DNA of 51,204 bases, from the NCBI GenBank assembly GCA_003157015.1, contig PMIJ01000193.1, forward strand, positions 1 to 51,204. Reading direction: 5' to 3'. The notes below the pieces were generated by a model that saw only the letters and a list, made by a program, of their open reading frames with translations, was not told the origin of the DNA and ran no database searches. The stretch is from Bacteroidales bacterium (lineage in GTDB: Bacteria; Bacteroidota; Bacteroidia; Bacteroidales; VadinHA17). The translations under genes and the position numbers were made by a program. Shown one piece after another: positions 27,510 through 36,626 of this stretch (positions within the stretch are counted from its first letter, which is position 1; each line of letters opens with the position of its first letter).

Positions 27510-28127
27510 TTATTTTTTATTATGCTTTAATATTTTTGCCGGGACACCTCCAACTACAGCAAAAGGAGGTACATCTTTTGTCACAACGGCATTAGTACCG
27601 ACTATTGCACTTTCACCAATTGTTATATTCGCTAAAATTGATGCTCCTTCACCTATCCAGACATTGTTGTTGATTATAATAGGTCCGGTTGAAACAACCG
27701 GCCTCTTTAATGGAGCAATATTCATATGTTCTGTACTAGTGTCGCCATGTGAATGATCAGATATAAATACCTTACTGGCAATCAATACATTATCACCGAT
27801 TCTTATTTCATTGATGGCCCCGATATGGCAATCAAAATTTATATTCACATTATTGCCTATTATAATTTTAGGTTCTTTGCCCTCGAACATAAAAGCATCC
27901 AATCTCAACCTTGCATTGCTAATAAAATTATCTCCTATTGTGATGTATTTTGCTCCATTTAAGACTAATGGATACTCTATATGAGGATTTGTACCACAAA
28001 ATTTAAAAAGCTTTGAAACAGACCTTGAATGAATTTTAATTGTTTCATTTTTAATATAAAGATGTAGTTTAAAAGAATATAGAAAAGATAAAAAATTCGT
28101 AAAACCTAAAACAGATTTTTTTTTCAT
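27510..28127 (-). CDS. Left-handed beta-helix acyltransferase (CatB/WcaF-like)
   Basis: This 205-residue protein has an N-terminal helical stretch followed by hexapeptide repeats: ITIGDNFISNARLRLDA, IIGNNVNINFDCHIGA, IRIGDNVLIASKVFISDHSHG, then IIINNNVWIGEGASILANI, TIGESAIVGTNAVVTKDV and VVGGVPAKILK. The SDHSHG histidine and the closing VGGVPAKIL are typical of O-acetyltransferases that use acetyl-CoA. It probably O-acetylates a residue of the module B glycan. It is separated from the next GT2 gene by 57 bases and from the upstream GT2 gene by three. Confidence 0.87.
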   Translation of the reverse strand: MKKKSVLGFTNFLSFLYSFKLHLYIKNETIKIHSRSVSKLFKFCGTNPHIEYPLVLNGAKYITIGDNFISNARLRLDAFMFEGKEPKIIIGNNVNINFDCHIGAINEIRIGDNVLIASKVFISDHSHGDTSTEHMNIAPLKRPVVSTGPIIINNNVWIGEGASILANITIGESAIVGTNAVVTKDVPPFAVVGGVPAKILKHNKK

Positions 28128-28130
28128 AGT

Positions 28131-29066
28131 TTATTTTTCTTTTTTAAAATAAGATCTCATGAGTAATGTATTGTATTTAAGCATAAAGAGAAATAATGTC
28201 AATATATTATTTTTATAGTGTCTAAATATTTTCTTAAAAAAATCATTATGTAAAAAAGTATATTGTTCGGGATTTAATTTTGTATTCACCATATAATAAC
28301 ATATATGATTGAGTAACAATTTTTTCTTTTCATTTTTAACAATTTTCTTTGTTAACAATCCAATCTTAATTTGTTCGTTAAGCAAGAAAATATAGTTGTC
28401 TAGAAATACTCTTATTAAATCATATCCTCCTTTAGTGTTTGGGCGTATTGATATAAATAACTCTTTGTTATTTATTATAGCAGGTTTTTTATACTGAAAA
28501 AGTCTAAAAAGAACATCTGTTTGAACTAATTGATTATTTGAAAAACGACTGAAATCTTTTATGTGTTCGAAATCGTATCTCCAAATACCAAATGCTCCGA
28601 TCCAGGTTGAAAAAAACGATACATTTTTAACAAATGAATTCAAATCATCACAAATAATGGTATGATCAATGTTGAGTGCGCCATTTGAAAAAAACAAAAT
28701 ATTCCGGGTTTCCTTATTTTCAGTAATTGTTTGCAGTAGATTATCAAGTGAGCCGTCTTGATGTTTTAAAGTATCATTGTTCAGTTTAAGAAACAACCCT
28801 TTTCCATAGGATAGTACCTTTTCAAAATTAGCATCTGCAATGTTTTTATCATTTCTGTAATATCTGACTTTTTCACCATATTTTTCAACAAACCCCAACG
28901 AGATTTTGCTGGTATCATCATTGGAAAAATTATCGGAAATAATAATTTCCACATCACTTGTTTGCTGAAATCTGGCCTGGTTAACTATCGATAGAATTGT
29001 TGATTCAAGATAATCAGATCTGTTAAACGTAGGTATGCAGATAGATAGAATTATATTATTCCCCAT
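28131..29066 (-). CDS. Family 2 glycosyltransferase, abequosyltransferase-like
   Basis: This 311-residue protein has ILSICIPTFNRSDYLESTIL, EIIISDNFSNDDTSKI (40-55), NDKNIADANFEKVLSYGKG (72-90) and LKLNNDTLK (93-101). This pattern resembles WbaV/RfbV, the Salmonella transferases that use CDP-3,6-dideoxyhexoses. That fit matters because the CDP-3,6-dideoxyhexose genes rfbFGH lie a few genes upstream in the same transcript. It may therefore transfer the CDP-activated sugar made here, possibly after branching by the transketolase-like pair. This assignment is inference. The C-terminal 100 residues are lysine-rich and helical. Confidence 0.75.
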   Translation of the reverse strand: MGNNIILSICIPTFNRSDYLESTILSIVNQARFQQTSDVEIIISDNFSNDDTSKISLGFVEKYGEKVRYYRNDKNIADANFEKVLSYGKGLFLKLNNDTLKHQDGSLDNLLQTITENKETRNILFFSNGALNIDHTIICDDLNSFVKNVSFFSTWIGAFGIWRYDFEHIKDFSRFSNNQLVQTDVLFRLFQYKKPAIINNKELFISIRPNTKGGYDLIRVFLDNYIFLLNEQIKIGLLTKKIVKNEKKKLLLNHICYYMVNTKLNPEQYTFLHNDFFKKIFRHYKNNILTLFLFMLKYNTLLMRSYFKKEK

Positions 29067-29149
29067 TTATTTTAAATTCATGCCTAAAATCTTAGTACTT
29101 AAAAAGTTTATATAATTTTATTCCCCAACTTTATAAGTTTAATAGAGGT

Positions 29150-30547
29150 CTAACTGATCAGAACTGGTTCGTGCCATTCTGCTCTTTTGGTTTTAAAGAT
29201 AAAATATGCCCATGGTACAAGACAAATAGTAATCAGGCAATATCCTAATGTGATTCCGATGACTCCAAAATATTTACCAAGCAAAATAGTTGATAATGAA
29301 CATGCGATTCCGCCTGAAATCGAAAAAACTAAAAATGGCTCTTTTTTATGGCACCTGAGATAAGTTGCCCATGAGGCAATGAGCTGATTAAGAAATATAG
29401 GAACCATCATTAATGTCATAGGGATATAAGTCAGAAAACGATTGCCAAGTGCCTTTCCGCTTAGCTCTAAATTATAATACCTGATTATAAATATAAAAAA
29501 AGCTAAAAGCAGTAATGCCGCAATATTAATTAAAGCAGATTGTTTCAGAGTTCTTGTAAAAACATTATCTAACCTATTAAATTCCTTCTGAGCAATTAAT
29601 CCTGAGAATAATGGTATTTTGGTGGTCATCCATCCCAATGAAAGAGACAATATTCCATTTAAAGCTGCAAGTGTCATCCCCATCTGGCCTGCAACTACAG
29701 GACCCTCAGTTGCAAATAATACAGGGTTAAAAAGCTGGAATATAAAATACCCGCTTATCCAACTCAAAGCAATTTTCCATTGATATGGAAAAATCTCTTT
29801 ACGATAATTAACCTTTTCAACTATTATTGTAGCCCAGATATTTTTCAATAACTTCAGATATCTGGCTGAAATAATTATAATCACAACTAATGCTCCAATA
29901 AAACTACTTATTCCAAGAACAAACATTTTTGCTCCAAAAATCAGGCTTACCCAAACAAATGATAATCTAAAAACCTGTTGTATAAGTTGAATTTTCGCAA
30001 TTTCTTTAACTTTCCCTAACCCTATTAAAAATGCTAAAATTGGTGAAATGATTAAATTACAACTGGTTCCAATAGCAAGAATAATCCATGGAACAAACCA
30101 GCTGACGGCTCCATTGGTTGTATCATACCTGGTAAAAAAAACAGTACCAATCACCATTAACGAGATTACCAGCAGAACAGCAAAACTAAGATACCATTTT
30201 ACACTAAAATGCAACAGTGATGATAACCTTGATAAATACTTTGTTTCACCATTTAATGAACTAGTGTTCTCCCATTGCAGGTTAGATGCCTCATGCGCCA
30301 CATATTGAGTAATTATACCATTTAATCCCAGTTCAAAGAATATCTGAATTGCGACGATACTTCCGAAAGTATAGTAAAACCCTTGTTCCACACTTGATAA
30401 ACACTTTACTACTAATATTACGGAAATGATACTTCCGAATGCTCCAAAAATACTGGAAGAAGCAGTGAACACAATGGCCTTGTCAATTCCAATCTTAGAT
30501 GCAATGCTTTTTATAAGATCTTTCATCAAATATACAATAGTAAACAT
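29150..30547 (-). CDS. wzx: Polysaccharide flippase (Wzx/MATE-like), module B
   Basis: This 465-residue protein has about twelve to fourteen membrane helices, opening with FTASSSIFGAFGSIISVILVV and EQGFYYTFGSIVAI, as in RfbX/Wzx-type flippases. The first seven residues may be absent if the second ATG (MKDLIKS) is used. It is unlike the flippase at 5896 in length and sequence, so the two are not recent duplicates. It should export the module B lipid-linked repeat unit. It is bracketed by the transketolase C gene upstream (88-base gap) and the abequosyltransferase-like gene downstream. Confidence 0.86.
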   Translation of the reverse strand: MFTIVYLMKDLIKSIASKIGIDKAIVFTASSSIFGAFGSIISVILVVKCLSSVEQGFYYTFGSIVAIQIFFELGLNGIITQYVAHEASNLQWENTSSLNGETKYLSRLSSLLHFSVKWYLSFAVLLVISLMVIGTVFFTRYDTTNGAVSWFVPWIILAIGTSCNLIISPILAFLIGLGKVKEIAKIQLIQQVFRLSFVWVSLIFGAKMFVLGISSFIGALVVIIIISARYLKLLKNIWATIIVEKVNYRKEIFPYQWKIALSWISGYFIFQLFNPVLFATEGPVVAGQMGMTLAALNGILSLSLGWMTTKIPLFSGLIAQKEFNRLDNVFTRTLKQSALINIAALLLLAFFIFIIRYYNLELSGKALGNRFLTYIPMTLMMVPIFLNQLIASWATYLRCHKKEPFLVFSISGGIACSLSTILLGKYFGVIGITLGYCLITICLVPWAYFIFKTKRAEWHEPVLIS

Positions 30548-30635
30548 TTCTGCCGTTCCTCATTCTTTATTTCCCTGCAGCAAAGCCTGGATTGCATAAT
30601 TTGTGAAAAACCTTTCAGTGATTAGTACGGACGTG

Positions 30636-31550
30636 TTAAATAAAAAATTCTTTATGTAATTCCAAACCAGCCAGACTTCTAAGATAATTTTGTGAACCGG
30701 CAACTGAATAAAATTTGTCGGGGATTGCCAGTCTTTTTACAGAAGGTTGTTGGGAAATCATTTTTTCCTCTTTAAGATCATTCAGGATTTCAAGAATAGC
30801 GCTGCCAAATCCACCCTGTGCCTGATGTTCTTCAATCGTAATAATTCTCTTATATGAATTGAAAATATCGGCTAAAGATTTTTTATTAATAGGTTTTATA
30901 AATGGGAAACTAAATATTGAAGCTGAAATATTATTTTGTTCTACAAAATCAACGACATATTTTAGCATAGCTCCGGTAGAAAATACAGCAGTGTCTCCAC
31001 TATTTCTAACCTTGAGAATTTCTCCCAATGATAGTTTCATATCTATTTTTTCCTTATGCACGATTGGTTCACCCGCTTTTCCAATGCGTATATAAAAAGG
31101 GCCAGCCATATTTACTGCAAAAGTAGTAACGGCTTTTGCCTCAACAGGGTCGCCTGGTGCACTTACTACTAAATTAGGAATAGTACGAAGCATCCCAATT
31201 TCCTCTGTGGCATGATGTGATGGTCCCAGTGGTCCATAGGCAAAACCGCCTCCAACAGCAACAATTTTGACATTAAGATTATGGTAACAGATATCATACC
31301 TGATTTGCTCCATGCATCGTAAAGTTGGGAAATTGCCTATTGAATAAATAAATACGCAGTATCCTTCCATAGCCAGACCTGAAGCTATTCCTGCCATGTT
31401 CTGTTCTGCTATACCTACATTAAGATATCTGTCAGGAAATAACTCGGAATAAGGTTCTACGACACTAAATCCAAGATCGCCAACTAACAAAAAAATCTTT
31501 TCGTTTATTTTAGCTTCTTCTATTAGTTGAGTGATAAATGCAGTTCTCAT
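30636..31550 (-). CDS. Transketolase-like protein, C-terminal (pyrimidine-binding) subunit
   Basis: This 304-residue protein corresponds to the Pyr domain plus the C-terminal domain of transketolase. The conserved thiamine-activating glutamate is E49 in RYLNVGIAEQNMAGIASGLA. Then come FYSIGNF-like sequence, GGGFAYGPLGPSHHATEEIG, and EEHQAQGGFGSAILEIL near the C-terminus. It overlaps the N-terminal subunit gene by four bases (ATGA), so the two chains are made together. Split transketolases of this kind also occur in archaea and secondary-metabolism loci. Placement beside CDP-3,6-dideoxyhexose genes suggests a dedicated two-carbon transfer to a keto sugar, not central pentose metabolism. Confidence 0.88.
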   Translation of the reverse strand: MRTAFITQLIEEAKINEKIFLLVGDLGFSVVEPYSELFPDRYLNVGIAEQNMAGIASGLAMEGYCVFIYSIGNFPTLRCMEQIRYDICYHNLNVKIVAVGGGFAYGPLGPSHHATEEIGMLRTIPNLVVSAPGDPVEAKAVTTFAVNMAGPFYIRIGKAGEPIVHKEKIDMKLSLGEILKVRNSGDTAVFSTGAMLKYVVDFVEQNNISASIFSFPFIKPINKKSLADIFNSYKRIITIEEHQAQGGFGSAILEILNDLKEEKMISQQPSVKRLAIPDKFYSVAGSQNYLRSLAGLELHKEFFI

Positions 31551-32353
31551 AAATTATTAATTTCATTTATGGCTGAGTAGAATTGATCTTTAGTTGGTGA
31601 CTTATAATGCCATAGCAATTTGTCTTCCATAAAGGAAATTCCTTTCCCTTTAATAGTATGAGCAATAATTACTTTTGGTTTATTATTCTGATCCTGGGAG
31701 TTCTTAAAAACACGTTTGAGCGCCTCATGATCGTGACCATCTACTTCAAATGTTTCCCATCGGAATGCTTTAAATTTTTCATTTAAAGAATTTAAGTCAA
31801 TTACATCTTTCACAAATCCAAGACTTTGAATTTTATTATAATCTACTATGAGTGTAAGATTATCCAATTTCAACTGTGGCGCTAAAAGTATTGATTCCCA
31901 GTTAGATCCTTCATCCAATTCACCATCGCTTATTAAGCAGAAGGTTTTCCACCCTGCCTTTTTTCGTTTGGCTGCCAATGCAAGACCACAACTGACAGGG
32001 AGGGCGTGCCCTAAGCTACCAGCAGAAATCTCTACACCAGGAATCAAATGGTTAGTGTGGGAGATAAAAAGACTCCCATCTTTTCCATAATTTGATAATT
32101 CATCAATTGGGAAAAAGCCTTTTATTGCCAGAATTGCATATAAGCCGGTACATGCATGTCCTTTTGAAAGCAGAAATCTGTCACGATCAGGATTATCTGG
32201 AATTGCATGGTCTATTTTGATAAAGTCACTGTAAAGAACGGCCAAAATATCAGCCATCGACAAAGCTCCGGCGATATGTGAAGCTCTTGCTTCATACACC
32301 ATTTTCAAGCTTAATCTTCTAATTTCTTTTGCAACTTCAATTGTATTTATCAT
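31547..32353 (-). CDS. Transketolase-like protein, N-terminal (thiamine-diphosphate-binding) subunit
   Basis: This 268-residue protein is the PP domain of transketolase. The diphosphate/Mg motif is ISDGELDEGSNWE followed by LIVDYNKIQ, matching the GDG-x(25-30)-N pattern. SKGHACTGLYAIL and GSLGHALPVSCGLALAA carry the usual histidines. It starts with ATG at 32353 and is 90 bases downstream of the SDR gene. With the next gene it forms a complete two-chain enzyme. I infer transfer of a ketol or acyl anion equivalent from a central metabolite to the CDP-4-keto-3,6-dideoxyhexose. A housekeeping paralog displaced into this locus is the alternative. Confidence 0.88.
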   Translation of the reverse strand: MINTIEVAKEIRRLSLKMVYEARASHIAGALSMADILAVLYSDFIKIDHAIPDNPDRDRFLLSKGHACTGLYAILAIKGFFPIDELSNYGKDGSLFISHTNHLIPGVEISAGSLGHALPVSCGLALAAKRKKAGWKTFCLISDGELDEGSNWESILLAPQLKLDNLTLIVDYNKIQSLGFVKDVIDLNSLNEKFKAFRWETFEVDGHDHEALKRVFKNSQDQNNKPKVIIAHTIKGKGISFMEDKLLWHYKSPTKDQFYSAINEINNL

Positions 32354-32443
32354 AATTATGATATGAATTCATGATTACTTAGGTAAGCTAATGTTACTGC
32401 CATTTTCTTGTAAAGCAGAATGAAATGATCAGAAATTGAGCAT

Positions 32444-33496
32444 TCAATTTATGTAACTCAAAACGGTTCTGTGAAATCCATTGTCAATATTAACAGTAGG
32501 GATCCATCCCAACTTTTTAATTTTGGATAAGTCGGGACAATTTCTTAATACTTTGCTTTTTAGATAGCCTGAATTTTGGATTTCGTTTACTACTACTTTA
32601 AGTTTTCTTTCGGGGAATAATTTTACCAGCTTTCGGGCCAGTTGAATTACGCTGATTTCACAATCAGAGTTACCTACATTATACGCCTCCCCATTTTTAC
32701 CATTAAGCAGAATCATAAAAGAAGCAATTGTTGCATCTGATAAGTAGCAGAATGTTCTTCTTGCCTTACCATCGCTCTTCATAACTATATTCCTGTTAAG
32801 TACGATATCGGCAATAAAATCAGCATAAACACGTCCATCATCGAGTGCCATACAAGGGCCATAGGTATGAAAGGGTCTTATAATTTTTGAGGGAATTCCA
32901 AACTGATGCAACCAGGAAACGCAAATTGTTTCTCCCATCCGCTTGCCTTCAGCATAACATGATCGGATATTTGTAGGATCCAGGTATCCGTAGTCTACTT
33001 CAGTAGTAGGAATTTTAGAATTCTCAAGATTACCATATACCTCACTTGAGCTGAAATATAAGAATGATTCAATAGAATGAGTTTGTGCCAGTTTCATCAT
33101 ATTAATTGTACCCAAAATATTAGCAGAGAGGGTCCCGACAGGATCTATTCCATAATATTTTGGGCTTGCCTGGCTGGCAGCATGAATGATAAAATCAATT
33201 TTCTCTTCGATATATATTGGATCACACACATCCTGAAGAATAAATTCCAGATTTTGATTATTCAAATAATACTTAAATCGTGTCCTTGCTTTCTCAATAT
33301 TTCTGACCAGAGCAAGAACCCTCACATTTTTTATAATACCTTGATATTCAAGAAATAGTAATGTCTCAACCATATAGGCCGGCAAAAAGCCATTAGCACC
33401 TGTAATCAGTACGGTCTTACCTGTAAAAACTGACCAATTCAGGTTGGAACCAATTATTTGTTCTAAATCTTCAAGAATAATTTTATTCCCAGTCAT
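32444..33496 (-). CDS. NAD-dependent epimerase/dehydratase (extended SDR) of the CDP-sugar group
   Basis: This 350-residue SDR carries an N-terminal extension of about 25 residues and the nucleotide loop GANGFLP (33-39, with proline where the third glycine is usual). Then come HAASQASPKYY, FSSSEVYGN, the catalytic pair Y181/K185 in SCYAEGKR, and RPFHTYGP. It overlaps the flavin reductase gene upstream by 14 bases. By position it should reduce, or epimerise, the CDP-4-keto-3,6-dideoxyhexose or its branched derivative, as Abe, Prt or YerF do in other pathways. It is not clearly closer to any of these, and a decarboxylase-like relative is possible. Confidence 0.8.
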   Translation of the reverse strand: MTGNKIILEDLEQIIGSNLNWSVFTGKTVLITGANGFLPAYMVETLLFLEYQGIIKNVRVLALVRNIEKARTRFKYYLNNQNLEFILQDVCDPIYIEEKIDFIIHAASQASPKYYGIDPVGTLSANILGTINMMKLAQTHSIESFLYFSSSEVYGNLENSKIPTTEVDYGYLDPTNIRSCYAEGKRMGETICVSWLHQFGIPSKIIRPFHTYGPCMALDDGRVYADFIADIVLNRNIVMKSDGKARRTFCYLSDATIASFMILLNGKNGEAYNVGNSDCEISVIQLARKLVKLFPERKLKVVVNEIQNSGYLKSKVLRNCPDLSKIKKLGWIPTVNIDNGFHRTVLSYIN

Positions 33497-34160
33497 CTGT
33501 TAATATTTGGCTAGCCGACAGTCCACTCTCAGAAAGGCTTTGTTTGAAGTTTTTTATCATCAATGGCGGACCTGAAATAAAATAATCACTTCCTGTTCCA
33601 TTCTCAGAAAATATTTGGTTGATATCAATAGGACCCTCGTCATTCTGATAGAATATTTTTTGCTCACACCTTTTCACATTTCTTAACTCTTCAACATAAA
33701 TATTAAATGCTTTCGAACGAAATCCCAGATAGATACGAGGATTAGTATACTTCCTGAAAGAATCGTGAGTGAACAGAGATAAAAATGGGGTAATACCTGT
33801 TCCACCTGCAATAAAAACAGTATTCACTTTATTATGATGTTGTGTAAAAAGGTCACCATATGGCAGCTTAAGCCAGACTTCAGATCCTAATTTCAGGTTG
33901 TCTTTCATAAGCTGTGTAAACCTTCCTTTTACTGCGAAGGTAATTCCTATATTTTCTTCATCCGGATTGCTTTGCATTGAAAAGCAGCGAGATTCAGGCC
34001 ATTGACCAATTCCATCATAATCAGGATCAATAGCAATATGCAGAAATTGACCCGGATGATATCTAAATTTTCCATCTAAAGATTTAAATTCTAATCTGAT
34101 GATTCCCGCTAATGGATTTTGGATTGAAACTAATTCAGATCGGTATTTTTTGACTTGCAT
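33483..34160 (-). CDS. FNR-family flavin reductase lacking the [2Fe-2S] domain
   Basis: This 225-residue protein has the FAD domain motif RCFSMQSNP (RxxS-type) and the loop GRFTQLM, then the NAD(P) domain motif VFIAGGTGITPFLSLF, and YFISGPPLMIKNF near the end. Position next to rfbH suggests the reductase (E3, DdhD/AscD) that delivers electrons to the RfbH dehydratase in CDP-3,6-dideoxyhexose synthesis. Known E3 enzymes are about 330 residues and carry a plant-type [2Fe-2S] domain with a cysteine cluster. This one has no such domain and no CxxxxCxxC pattern. Electrons may pass directly or through a separate ferredoxin. Confidence 0.8.
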   Translation of the reverse strand: MQVKKYRSELVSIQNPLAGIIRLEFKSLDGKFRYHPGQFLHIAIDPDYDGIGQWPESRCFSMQSNPDEENIGITFAVKGRFTQLMKDNLKLGSEVWLKLPYGDLFTQHHNKVNTVFIAGGTGITPFLSLFTHDSFRKYTNPRIYLGFRSKAFNIYVEELRNVKRCEQKIFYQNDEGPIDINQIFSENGTGSDYFISGPPLMIKNFKQSLSESGLSASQILTDDWE

Positions 34161-34191
34161 CTGGAGAATATTAAATGAATACCAGTCTATA

Positions 34192-35508
34192 TTAACTGAT
34201 ACCCATCATATATGCTTGTAAGATTTTTTCTACAAAATCAAACATTTCTTTTTCTAATCCGGGATAAGTACCGAGAAAAAATGTATTATTCATAATGTAA
34301 TCAGTATTGTGCAAATTATCAGCAATTTTAAATTTCTGATTTATAAAACCCGGTTGTTTTGTTAAATTACCTGCAAAAAGATTTCGGGTTTCTATAAAAT
34401 TAGCATCAAAGTGACGTGTAATATCATCTCTTTTTAGCCGGGTTTCTTCTTTTAATGTCACTATGAAAGCAAACCATGCAGGGTCAGAATTTTCAGTCGC
34501 TTCCGGAAGAATAAAATGACCGGGATATTTAGAGAAAATCCTGCTCCACTCCTTAAAGTTTTCTTTTCTTGCATTGCAGAATTCTGGCAGTTTATCGATC
34601 TGGGCCGATCCTATTGCCGCTTGAATGTCGGTCATTTTCAGATTATATCCAATTTCTGAATAAACATATTTATGATCGAAGCCCAAGGGCAGATTTCCAA
34701 ACTGTTGAGAGAAACGCTTACCACATGTATTGTTTTCACCACCGGTGCAATAACAATCCCGCCCCCAATCACGAAAAGCACGGACAATTCCTGCCAATTG
34801 TGAATCATTAGTACAAATTGCCCCTCCCTCACCTGTTGTAATGTGATGAGCTGGGTAAAATGAGATGGTTGAAATATGACCGAAAGTACCTGTCTTTTTT
34901 CCCTGATACTCACTGCCAAAAGCATCACAATTGTCTTCAATGACCCATAAATTGAATTCGCTTGCCAATTTCAATACTGCTGAAATATTAAACGGATTAC
35001 CAAGTGTGTGAGCAATAAAAATACAACGGGTTTTTGAAGAAATTGCTTTACGCATCATCTCTACATCAATGTTATAGGTAGGAATTGTCACATCTACAAA
35101 TACCGGAATCAGACCATGTTGAATAATTGGAGTCACGGTTGCGGGGAATCCTGCAGCCACAGAAATTACTTCATCACCTGGTCTAAGTCTTTTCTCTCCA
35201 AGTTTTTCCGATGTTAATGCAGAAAAGGCAAGCAGGTTGGCAGAAGACCCGGAATTAGTGAGAAGCACATGTTCAACTCCCAGAAACTCACTGATCTTTT
35301 CAGTAAAAGATTCTGAGAATCTGCCCTCTGTTAGCCAGAAATCCAGTGAAGCTTCCACAGCATTGACCAGTTCTGCCTGATCAAATACTCTTCCCGCATA
35401 ATTTATTCTGGATTTTCCGGGAACAAAATCAGTTTTTGCAAATTTTGCATTGTAATACTCAATAGTTTTTGAAATAATATCCTTCCTGATTGTTTTAAAG
35501 TCACTCAT
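34192..35508 (-). CDS. rfbH: CDP-6-deoxy-4-keto-D-glucose 3-dehydratase (E1)
   Basis: This 438-residue PMP-dependent enzyme has the DegT fold but with histidine in place of the catalytic lysine: SFYPAHHITTGEGGA, with H221 at the lysine position. This is the mark of the E1/DdhC dehydratase. The [2Fe-2S] ligands fit exactly: C194 (EDNCDAFG), C252, C254 and C262 in DCYCTGGENNTC, giving C-x57-C-x1-C-x7-C. It removes the C3 hydroxyl of CDP-4-keto-6-deoxyglucose together with a reductase, here the gene at 33483. It follows rfbG by 14 bases. Confidence 0.95.
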   Translation of the reverse strand: MSDFKTIRKDIISKTIEYYNAKFAKTDFVPGKSRINYAGRVFDQAELVNAVEASLDFWLTEGRFSESFTEKISEFLGVEHVLLTNSGSSANLLAFSALTSEKLGEKRLRPGDEVISVAAGFPATVTPIIQHGLIPVFVDVTIPTYNIDVEMMRKAISSKTRCIFIAHTLGNPFNISAVLKLASEFNLWVIEDNCDAFGSEYQGKKTGTFGHISTISFYPAHHITTGEGGAICTNDSQLAGIVRAFRDWGRDCYCTGGENNTCGKRFSQQFGNLPLGFDHKYVYSEIGYNLKMTDIQAAIGSAQIDKLPEFCNARKENFKEWSRIFSKYPGHFILPEATENSDPAWFAFIVTLKEETRLKRDDITRHFDANFIETRNLFAGNLTKQPGFINQKFKIADNLHNTDYIMNNTFFLGTYPGLEKEMFDFVEKILQAYMMGIS

Positions 35509-35522
35509 ATTTTAAAATAGAT

Positions 35523-36626
35523 TTATTCCTGATTATTTTCCCCAAAAAAATATTGCTCAATCTGATTTAAACAAATCAACCTCAAATCAGTATTACTTTG
35601 ATATCCTTTGTACCATTTCACAAGCATATTTAGTGTAGTTTCAATATTCCACCGCGGATACCATCCTAAAAATGTTTTTGCTTTTGAACAATCCAACTTC
35701 AGATAACTGGCTTCATGTGGCTGGGGTGCTTTGTCAATCTCATAGGCAGCATTGTTCCCCCATAACTCACAAATTCTATGAGTTATCCATTCTACATTTT
35801 TAGAATCTTTATCATCTGCACCAAAGTTCCAGGCATCGGCAAAATCAGGCCCCCTTGAACAGAGCCTTTCGCATAGTAACAGATAGCCCCAGAGGGGCTC
35901 CAGTACATGCTGCCAAGGACGAATAGCATAAGGACTCCTTATTTTCAATTTCTCTCCTCGCATAATTGCCCGGATAAAATCTGGTACGAGGCGATCTTCA
36001 GCCCAATCGCCACCTCCCAGTACATTTCCGGCACGTCCGGTAGCCAAAGCTACACCATGATTAGAATAGTTTTTTGGATTGTAAAAAGAATTTCTAAATG
36101 ATGATGTCACTAATTCAGAACAGCCTTTTGAGTTTGAATATGGATCATGTCCGCCAATTGGCTCATTCTCACGATACCCCCAGTGCCACTCTTTGTTTTC
36201 GTAACATTTATCAGACGTAACATTAAGAATGGCCCTGACACCATGGATTTGTCTTACAGCATCGAGCAAATTGACAGTCCCCATAACATTAATTTCATAG
36301 GTTTCGCGTGGATTCCTGTATGACTCTTTTACCAGCGGCTGGGCTGCCATATGGATAATAACCTCCGGTTTAACCTCTTTTAATGTATTTAGCAGTAGAC
36401 CATAATCCCTGATATCTCCAATCGTTGAAGATAAAAGGCTATCAACACCTGCTAATTCATATAAACTAGGTTTAGTCGGAGGATCTAAAGAATAACCATA
36501 TATATCTGCTCCAAGCCTGCTTAGAAGAATCGATAACCAGGAACCTTTGAATCCGGTATGGCCGGTTATGAAAACTTTTCGTCCCTTATAGAATCCGTCA
36601 AATAAGTTTTCTACCATTTGATCCAT
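35523..36626 (-). CDS. rfbG: CDP-glucose 4,6-dehydratase
   Basis: This 367-residue extended SDR has FITGHTGFKGSWLSILLSRL, the distinctive N-terminal loop of RfbG/DdhB, then GYSLDPPTKPSLYEL, HMAAQPLVKESYRNP, NVTSDKCYENKEW and YSNSKGCSELV. It turns CDP-glucose into CDP-4-keto-6-deoxyglucose. Its start overlaps the 3' end of rfbF by 16 bases from the first ATG, or 7 if the internal ATG at residue 4 is used. It is followed by rfbH, so the three first steps of CDP-3,6-dideoxyhexose synthesis are contiguous. Confidence 0.95.
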   Translation of the reverse strand: MDQMVENLFDGFYKGRKVFITGHTGFKGSWLSILLSRLGADIYGYSLDPPTKPSLYELAGVDSLLSSTIGDIRDYGLLLNTLKEVKPEVIIHMAAQPLVKESYRNPRETYEINVMGTVNLLDAVRQIHGVRAILNVTSDKCYENKEWHWGYRENEPIGGHDPYSNSKGCSELVTSSFRNSFYNPKNYSNHGVALATGRAGNVLGGGDWAEDRLVPDFIRAIMRGEKLKIRSPYAIRPWQHVLEPLWGYLLLCERLCSRGPDFADAWNFGADDKDSKNVEWITHRICELWGNNAAYEIDKAPQPHEASYLKLDCSKAKTFLGWYPRWNIETTLNMLVKWYKGYQSNTDLRLICLNQIEQYFFGENNQE

